A stretch of 57,219 nucleotides of DNA, from contig SCSE01000003.1 of assembly GCA_004298015.1 (NCBI GenBank), positions 1 to 57,219 of the forward strand, given 5' to 3'. Origin of the DNA: Rhodanobacter sp. Its GTDB lineage: Bacteria > Pseudomonadota > Gammaproteobacteria > Xanthomonadales > Rhodanobacteraceae. Below the pieces are notes generated by a model, which saw nothing but the letters and a program-made list of their open reading frames with translations, did not search any database and was not told where the DNA came from. The translations under genes were made by a program, and so were the position numbers. Positions 52,448-57,219 of this stretch are shown in pieces; positions within the stretch are counted from its first letter, which is position 1, and the number at the start of each line of letters is the position of its first letter.

Positions 52448-53437
52448 TCAGTGTGGCGTGGTGCCGCGCCCTACCATGCCTTGGCGCTGCATCCAGGCGA
52501 GGGTATCGGCCAGCAGCGAGTCAAGTGGTGTTTCGCGGTAGTCCAGCTCGCGCCGGGCCTTGCTCGAGTCCACCTGCAGGTGATGCGAGGTCAGCGCCGC
52601 CGCCTCCGGCGTGATCTGCGGTTCTCTGCCGCTGACCCGTGACCACGCATCGGAGAGACGGCCGAAGGCCATCAAGGCCCAGGCCGGGGTAGCGCGGCGT
52701 GGGGTGCGCCGGCCAAGCGCGGCGCCGATGCGATGCACGAAATCGACGAAGCTGGCGTGCTCACCGCCGAGCAGGTACGACTGGCCGAAGTGCGATTGCT
52801 GCCACGCGCGTACCTGGGCGCGGGCGATCTCGCGTACATCGGCAAAGGCACCGACGCCGGGCGGGATGCCGGGCAGCGTCTCGCGGTCCACCATCATGAT
52901 CAGGCGCGCCCAGTTATGACGATCGCCGGGGCCGAGAATGTGCGAGGGGTTGAACACGATCCATGGCACGCCGGCGCGGCGTACGGCTTGTTCGCCGAGG
53001 AATTTGCTGCGCTCGTAGTTGACCCAGCTGTCGCCGCCGCGTTGTGGTACGGACTCATCGATGGCCACGTGGACGCGGTGTGACCAGGCGGACACCGACG
53101 AGGTGTGCAGAAACGCTTTCACCCCGGCGGATTCGGCGGCATGCAGCAGGTTTTCGGTCCCCTGGATATTGGTCGCCGATTGCGCCGTGGCCTGTTGTCG
53201 CCACAAGCTGGTGTCCGCGGCGGCATGAAATACCGCCGCGCATCCGCGCAGTGCCGACGTCAGCGCGGCCCGATCGTCGAGCTCGACGCGCACCGGCAGT
53301 GCACCGTACGCTGCGATGGCGGCATCGCTCTCGGCGCGGCGTGACATGGCGTGTACCTCGCAGCCGGCTTCGCGCAGTTCACGCAATAAATGGCCGCCCA
53401 GGAAGCCACTGGCGCCGGTCAGGAATACAGTAGTCAT
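52448..53437 (-). CDS. NAD-dependent epimerase/dehydratase family protein
   Basis: Extended SDR of 329 aa. The Rossmann motif is TGASGFLGGHLL near residues 7-18, the active-site Ser is in LHTSSVSAWS, and the Tyr-x3-Lys pair is in NYERSKFLGE near 150-159. The overall plan (hopanoid or dihydroflavonol-reductase type, with PSHILGPGD and an alternative C-terminal cap) resembles HpnA-like and 3-beta-HSD-like reductases acting on nucleotide-free substrates. ATG 53437 is the natural opening (TTVFLTGASG) and follows AGGACC. Substrate unknown. Confidence 0.85.
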   Translation of the reverse strand: MTTVFLTGASGFLGGHLLRELREAGCEVHAMSRRAESDAAIAAYGALPVRVELDDRAALTSALRGCAAVFHAAADTSLWRQQATAQSATNIQGTENLLHAAESAGVKAFLHTSSVSAWSHRVHVAIDESVPQRGGDSWVNYERSKFLGEQAVRRAGVPWIVFNPSHILGPGDRHNWARLIMMVDRETLPGIPPGVGAFADVREIARAQVRAWQQSHFGQSYLLGGEHASFVDFVHRIGAALGRRTPRRATPAWALMAFGRLSDAWSRVSGREPQITPEAAALTSHHLQVDSSKARRELDYRETPLDSLLADTLAWMQRQGMVGRGTTPH

Positions 53438-53581
53438 GGCAGGTCCTCGTGACAGGTTTCGTGGGGCATGGGCGTCACCCCGGCAAGCCACGATATCCGA
53501 TAGGTGCCAGCGACAGTGTCGGGTGGCTGCGGTCTGCCAAATTTTGCGTGATCCCGCCGATCAGGGATGACGATCTCAAGA

Positions 53582-53720
53582 CTTCCGTGGCAACCCCGTG
53601 TATCGGCGTAGGGCGGGCACGGTCCGCCGCTCTTCGTCATGACGATCTGGGCGGGGCCGGCGGACGGTGTCCGCCCTACGTGGTGGACGAAAACGTGCTT
53701 GCCGATACCTCGCATGGTGC
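53582..53720. repeat. Dispersed palindromic repeat, copy 2 (stem-loop 53608-53679)
   Basis: The arms 53608-53629 and 53658-53679 (gtagggcgg ... ccgccctac) enclose a 28-nt loop at 53630-53657. Flanks and stem align collinearly with copy 1 at 524-660, including cttccgtggc and cgaaaacgtgc, but the loop matches the reverse complement of the copy 1 loop. It sits in the 467-bp gap between the epimerase and mscS-type genes; the rest of that gap (53438-53581 and 53721-53904) shows nothing recognisable. Confidence 0.8.
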
Positions 53721-53904
53721 ATCCACAAGGTCGCGAATCCGTATCAGGTAGCCCTTGGCGTCTGCGGTCTGCGAACCGCTGAGCGTGGCCACATGATGGA
53801 GCCCGTGGATGGCCGGCTGTGCCGGGTAGCGGTTTTGTCATACAGTGCGCCCGGCTGCCGTGCGCGGCTTTTCTGCGGCCCTCCCATCGCCTCCATTGCC
53901 ACAC

Positions 53905-55008
53905 ATGCCCGCCATGAAAGAACTCTTTGCACTGGTCGCCGACCTTGTCCCCCTGCTGGGCACGGCGGCAGGCGTATTCCTCGCGTTGTACGGCATGTAC
54001 TGGCTGCTGCTGGGCCGGCGCCGGGATCTCGGCAACGAACGGCGGCTGCCGCGGCAGTTGATCATGCTGGTGGCGATGATTGCCGGCACGGTAGCGATCG
54101 CCCTTGCGCTGCCGGTCAGTGACAGCACGCGCAATCAGGTCATTTCGCTGATCGGCCTGCTACTTTCGGGTGTGATTGCGTTCTCCTCAACGACCATCGT
54201 TTCCAACCTGATGGCCGGTTTGATGTTGCACATGACCAAAGCGTTCCGTACCGGAGACTTCATCCGCGTCGGTGATCATTTCGGCCGGGTCGCGGAGCGT
54301 GGCCTGTTCGATACCGAGATCCAGACCGAACAGCGCGAGCTGGTGTCGTTGGCCAATACCTACCTGATCACCCATCCGCTCACAGTGGTGCGTTCGTCGG
54401 GTACGATCATTTCCGCCAACCTGTCGCTGGGTTATGACCTTCATCATTCGAGAATCAGGAATCTGCTGGTTGCGGCGGCATTGGATAGCGGGTTGGAGGA
54501 GCCATTCGTGCAGGTGATCGAACTGGGGGATTACTCGATTACCTACCGCATCAGCGGGTTGCTCACCAACATCAAGAGCATGATCACGGCACGCTCCAAC
54601 CTGCACAAAAGCATTCTTGACACGCTGCACGCCGACGGCGTCGAAATCGTCTCGCCCAGCTTCATGAACCAGCGTCGCCTGGCGCAGAACGAGCTCATCG
54701 TGCCGACCCCGACCGTCGAGGTGCGCTCGGGGGATGAATCCAATCCCGAGGATATTCTGTTCGACAAGGCCGAACAGGCCGAGCAACAGGAGCGGGCCCG
54801 ATTCGACCTGGTCGAGGAGATTCGCAAGCTGGAGGCCCAGGTGAAGGCGGCGGACGGTGAGGAAAAGCAGCGTCTCTCCGAACTCGCTGGCGAAAAGCGT
54901 GACCAATTGGCTGAGCTTGGACGTCCCGTGGGAGAGGACAGTGCCGACGCCGACGCCGACGCTGCGGATGCTGCTGCCGCGATTACCTCCGCGACACGGG
55001 GCGCCTGA
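53905..55008 (+). CDS. MscS-family small-conductance mechanosensitive channel
   Basis: Inner-membrane channel of 367 aa that releases solutes on hypo-osmotic shock. Four hydrophobic segments are seen (residues about 4-30, 50-70, 78-100 and the pore-lining TM3 SSTTIVSNLMAGLMLHMTKAF near 102-122), followed by the beta domain motif RTGDFIRVGDHFGRVAERGLFDTEIQT and a C-terminal alpha/beta domain. The last 90 residues are a highly charged helix (QQERARFDLVEEIRKLE, probable coiled coil) and an Ala/Asp-rich tail not found in E. coli MscS. ATG 53905 or 53914 is possible; no ribosome-binding site decides. Confidence 0.87.
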   Translation: MPAMKELFALVADLVPLLGTAAGVFLALYGMYWLLLGRRRDLGNERRLPRQLIMLVAMIAGTVAIALALPVSDSTRNQVISLIGLLLSGVIAFSSTTIVSNLMAGLMLHMTKAFRTGDFIRVGDHFGRVAERGLFDTEIQTEQRELVSLANTYLITHPLTVVRSSGTIISANLSLGYDLHHSRIRNLLVAAALDSGLEEPFVQVIELGDYSITYRISGLLTNIKSMITARSNLHKSILDTLHADGVEIVSPSFMNQRRLAQNELIVPTPTVEVRSGDESNPEDILFDKAEQAEQQERARFDLVEEIRKLEAQVKAADGEEKQRLSELAGEKRDQLAELGRPVGEDSADADADAADAAAAITSATRGA

Positions 55009-55080
55009 CCCCCGGGCTGCGCCGCTCCTCGATCAGGCATCCTCGTTGAAGTGGGGTGGGTTATCCCGTCTGTCGGCGTG

Positions 55081-55110
55081 GCCTGCCTGCAGGGAAAATC
55101 GCAGGCAGGC
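55081..55110 (+). terminator. Hairpin after the mscS-type gene
   Basis: gcctgcctgc and gcaggcaggc form a perfect 10-bp stem with a 10-nt loop, 73 bp after the stop codon. There is no T-run, so termination is likely but not certain. Confidence 0.5.
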
Positions 55111-55121
55111 TGGTGGAACCA

Positions 55122-55287
55122 CTAGGAGCTTGGGCCGTAGAACCTTTGGATAGCGAGATTGCGCTATCGCCAAGGGTGGGTCTATCGGAAGGAGCGCATA
55201 GTGGTTCCATGCAAGCCTGACGAGAGACTCAGCCTATGGATGAGAGCACAATCGCAGCCCGAAGATTTCTACGGCCCAAGCTGCTAG
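55122..55287. mobile_element. MITE-like palindromic-ended repeat, copy B
   Basis: A 166-bp element bounded by CTAG. It is the reverse complement of copy A (13350-13516) with about a dozen differences. The terminal inverted repeat is nearly perfect: CTAGGAGCTTGGGCCGTAGAA against CTAGCAGCTTGGGCCGTAGAA. An internal hairpin, gatagcg ... cgctatc, lies near the left end. It lies 3 bp past the stop codon of narK and 12 bp after the mscS terminator hairpin. There is no open frame of note. Confidence 0.75.
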
Positions 55288-55290
55288 GCA

Positions 55291-56628
55291 TCATCGGGAA
55301 GACGTTGCCGTTATGGACAGCTTGTGGGTGGCGATGTTCTCGCGGCTGCGGTAAAGCACAAAAGTGCACACCAGGCTGAGTATTCCGAGCACGACGAAAA
55401 CGATATTGCCGCGCGCATAGCCGATGCGTCCGAGTGACTGTGCGATGGCGCCGAGAATGGGTGGAACCGCAAAGCCACCGAGCGCGCCCAGTCCACCGAC
55501 CCAGCCGGCGGCACCGCCTACCGCGTCCGGGACGTATTGCGGAACAAGCTTGAAGACGGCTGCGTTTGCAATACCCATGCCGGCGGCGACCAGTATCTCT
55601 CCCACCACGGTCAACGTGAAGTTTGTTGATAGCGTCATGAAAATGGCGCCGAGGAGTAACACGATGTAAGCGAATGCAGCGACCCTCTCGCCTCCGAAAT
55701 GGTCGGCCCAACTTCCGCCGGGCACCCTGATCAGCGAGGAAAACAGCGAAAACCCCGCTGTCAGTGCCAGTGCCACCCAACGTGGAGAGGCATAGAAATC
55801 CATCCAGAAGGTCGGCAACCAGGCCGTGAGTGCGAGGAACCCTCCAAACGAGGTGAAATAGAGCACCACCAATGCCCAGGTTCGCCATTTGGCGGCGGAA
55901 TCCAGCAGCGTCTGCAGCATGCTCCCAGCCGGGTATAGTTCTTGTCCGTGTGCCTGCGCAGCTGTGGCGGCACGCGTGGGTGGGAGTCCTTGGTTGCGGA
56001 GCTGAAAGTATGGTGCGTTGAATCCAAGCACCACGTAGAGCACGATGCCTGCGATCACGATGCCGACCGAGACGAGGTAGCCGAACCACAGGCCACCACC
56101 GGCGATGATCATCGGCAACACGATGGCCACCAGTCCGGGGGAGGTATTGCCCAGGCCGGCGTAGATTGCCAGCGCCTTTCCCTGCTGGCTCTTCGGATAC
56201 CAGTATGAAACCTGTCCGATACCGACGGAAAATGTCGCGATTCCACAGCCCCCGAGTCCTCCGAACAGCAGCAGTAAAGGGTAGTAAGCGGCGGTCAGCC
56301 TGTCCGGATACAGCGTCAACAACATGAACCACAGTCCGACGATGCCTACGAGGGAGGCCAGAAGCAGTATGAGGAACGGGAGCTTTCCACCGTTGCGGTC
56401 TACCCAGGCACCAAACGGAATGCGCAGCAGCGAACCGGTCAACATAGGGATGGCCACCAGGAAGCCGACCTGCGTCGGGGTCAGTTTCATGGCGAGCATG
56501 AAACTGTGTGCGGTCGGTCCGAACAGGGAAACGCCACCGAAGCCTATAAAGAAGCCAATGGTGGCTCCCAGCAAAGCCTTGGTGGGGGTTCCACGCACAG
56601 GAAATTGCGCCGAAGAGGGAGTTGTCAT
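55291..56628 (-). CDS. narK: Nitrate/nitrite transporter, NarK family (MFS)
   Basis: Inner-membrane nitrate importer or nitrate/nitrite antiporter of 445 aa with 12 hydrophobic segments. The family features are GFFIGFGGVSLFGPTAHSFM in TM1, LLRIPFGAWVDRNGGKLP (TM2-TM3 loop with a conserved Arg), and the Gly-rich nitrate signatures GLGNTSPGLVAIVLP in TM5 and AAGWVGGLGALGGFAVPP in TM11. ATG 56628 follows GGAAGG. It is downstream of a broken narG on the same strand, as in nar operons where narK sits with narGHJI. It belongs to the NarK1-like shorter proteins. Its usual FNR/NarL control sites are not visible just upstream. Confidence 0.92.
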   Translation of the reverse strand: MTTPSSAQFPVRGTPTKALLGATIGFFIGFGGVSLFGPTAHSFMLAMKLTPTQVGFLVAIPMLTGSLLRIPFGAWVDRNGGKLPFLILLLASLVGIVGLWFMLLTLYPDRLTAAYYPLLLLFGGLGGCGIATFSVGIGQVSYWYPKSQQGKALAIYAGLGNTSPGLVAIVLPMIIAGGGLWFGYLVSVGIVIAGIVLYVVLGFNAPYFQLRNQGLPPTRAATAAQAHGQELYPAGSMLQTLLDSAAKWRTWALVVLYFTSFGGFLALTAWLPTFWMDFYASPRWVALALTAGFSLFSSLIRVPGGSWADHFGGERVAAFAYIVLLLGAIFMTLSTNFTLTVVGEILVAAGMGIANAAVFKLVPQYVPDAVGGAAGWVGGLGALGGFAVPPILGAIAQSLGRIGYARGNIVFVVLGILSLVCTFVLYRSRENIATHKLSITATSSR

Positions 56629-56720
56629 GTCGAATGAGCCTTCCAAGTTGTCGATGGGGAGTGCACTGAGAAACGCCGGTACCGGCTGCGGTCTTTGGCG
56701 TTGGAGCCAACGAGGGCGTG

Positions 56721-56911
56721 TCAGGCGGTTGCGAGTGCTTCGACCCCGCGCACCACCGAGGCACGGGCGGCATCGGCGCAGGAGCGTTCCGGCGTGATGG
56801 CGCGGTGATACTGCATCTCCTGTGCGATCAGCGCTTCGCTGATCGGCGTATCGCCGACGAACAGGTAGCACGATGCGGGTTGCCCCAGTGTGCGCGGACC
56901 CTCGCCCTTGG
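56721..56911 (-). pseudogene. Unidentified C-terminal tail fused to the broken narG
   Basis: After narG similarity stops, the minus strand stays open in one frame and ends at 56721. It encodes [20 protein letters not shown] followed by about 30 residues ending [11 protein letters not shown]. This is not part of NarG and looks like the end of some other protein, so a deletion may have joined two genes. I do not recognise the donor. Confidence 0.3.
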
Positions 56912-57219
56912 CGTCTTGGTCCCGTTGTAGCGCGCTTCGGTAAGAAAATGTGCATCGGGCGTACGCGTCTGCGGGACGTTGGAGCCCCACGCAATGATGT
57001 AGCGGCTGTTGTACCAGTCCGCCGGTTCGGGCACGTCGGTCTGCTCCCCCCCACACCTGCGGCGAGGCCGGCGGCAGGTCGCAATACCAGTCGTAGAACG
57101 ACAGGTTCGTACCGCCCAGCAACGACAGGTACCGTGCGCCGGCGGCATAGGACACCATCGACATCGCCGGAATCGGCGAGAAGCCGACCACCCGGTCGGG
57201 ACCGAACTTCTTCGTGGTG
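56912..57219 (-). pseudogene. narG: narG (nitrate reductase alpha) N-terminal fragment, truncated and frameshifted
   Basis: From the window edge the minus strand reads [19 protein letters not shown], then [26 protein letters not shown], the region about 180-225 residues into the 1247-aa NarG of E. coli. At a run of seven G (57046-57052) the frame shifts; a six-G run would restore [23 protein letters not shown]. Similarity ends abruptly after [10 protein letters not shown]. About 1000 C-terminal residues, including most molybdopterin ligands, are missing, so this copy cannot make nitrate reductase. The 5' part lies beyond the window. Confidence 0.8.

Noticed and set aside
56629..56720. Possible FNR box upstream of narK
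   Set aside because: The only dyads there (ccggtaccgg, and ttggc...gccaa at about 56695) do not fit TTGAY-N4-RTCAA.

Overview
The window is 57.2 kb of GC-rich chromosomal DNA. Its gene content suggests a gammaproteobacterium of the Xanthomonadales, most likely Rhodanobacteraceae (Rhodanobacter or Dyella-like). Reasons are a cytosolic solitary RnfB gene overlapping nth, a periplasmic prolyl oligopeptidase, an S1/P1 nuclease and an Ntn acylase, a PEP-CTERM protein, and FNR plus NarK. This placement is an inference from gene types; no 16S rRNA or tRNA gene is present.

Layout. 1-660: mobile debris, consisting of a REP-like doublet, an IS4-type transposase tail and a palindromic dispersed repeat. 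0.77-7.7 kb: RNase T2, CDP-diacylglycerol pyrophosphatase, a DUF421 protein, an FMN reductase, a secreted GH3 glycosidase and a PEP-CTERM surface protein with a good sigma-54-type promoter. 8.1-12.4 kb: an MFS exporter, a two-TM protein, a GNAT acetyltransferase, a DUF1499 lipoprotein, a hemerythrin and an Hsp20. 12.4-13.5 kb: an IS graveyard ending in a 167-bp MITE-like element that touches the livF stop codon. 13.5-19.8 kb: a branched-chain amino-acid-type ABC importer (livFGMH) with two paralogous binding proteins. 20.4-30.7 kb: housekeeping genes (nth, rnfB, a ClpP-like protease, metG, mrp/apbC, dcd) and several small exported proteins. 30.7-31.1 kb: an IS256-family remnant.

31.4-36.1 kb is the most coherent accessory unit: a tandem-domain universal stress protein, divergent from a second UspA, a P1B-5 metal ATPase with a C-terminal hemerythrin domain, and an FNR regulator whose four cluster cysteines fall at the same residue numbers as in E. 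coli FNR (20, 23, 29, 122). Two FNR-type boxes (TTGAC-N4-GTCAA and TTGAC-N4-ATCAA) lie between the divergent usp genes. Together these suggest a locus for metal and stress adaptation at low oxygen.

36.5-46.8 kb: an SDR and an aldo/keto reductase, followed by four exported enzymes (prolyl oligopeptidase, S1/P1 nuclease, rhodanese, penicillin-acylase-type hydrolase) and a Na+/H+ antiporter. 47-55 kb: a MASE1-PAS-GGDEF-EAL c-di-GMP protein, argS, an NAD-dependent epimerase and an MscS-type channel. 55-57.2 kb: a second, inverted copy of the MITE-like element, intact narK, and a truncated, frameshifted narG that runs off the right edge.

The two least expected signals are in non-coding DNA. One is a dispersed stem-loop repeat present in two copies (549-620 and 53608-53679) whose 28-nt loop is inverted relative to its collinear flanks. 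The other is the pair of MITE-like elements in opposite orientation, 42 kb apart, each abutting the stop codon of a transporter gene.
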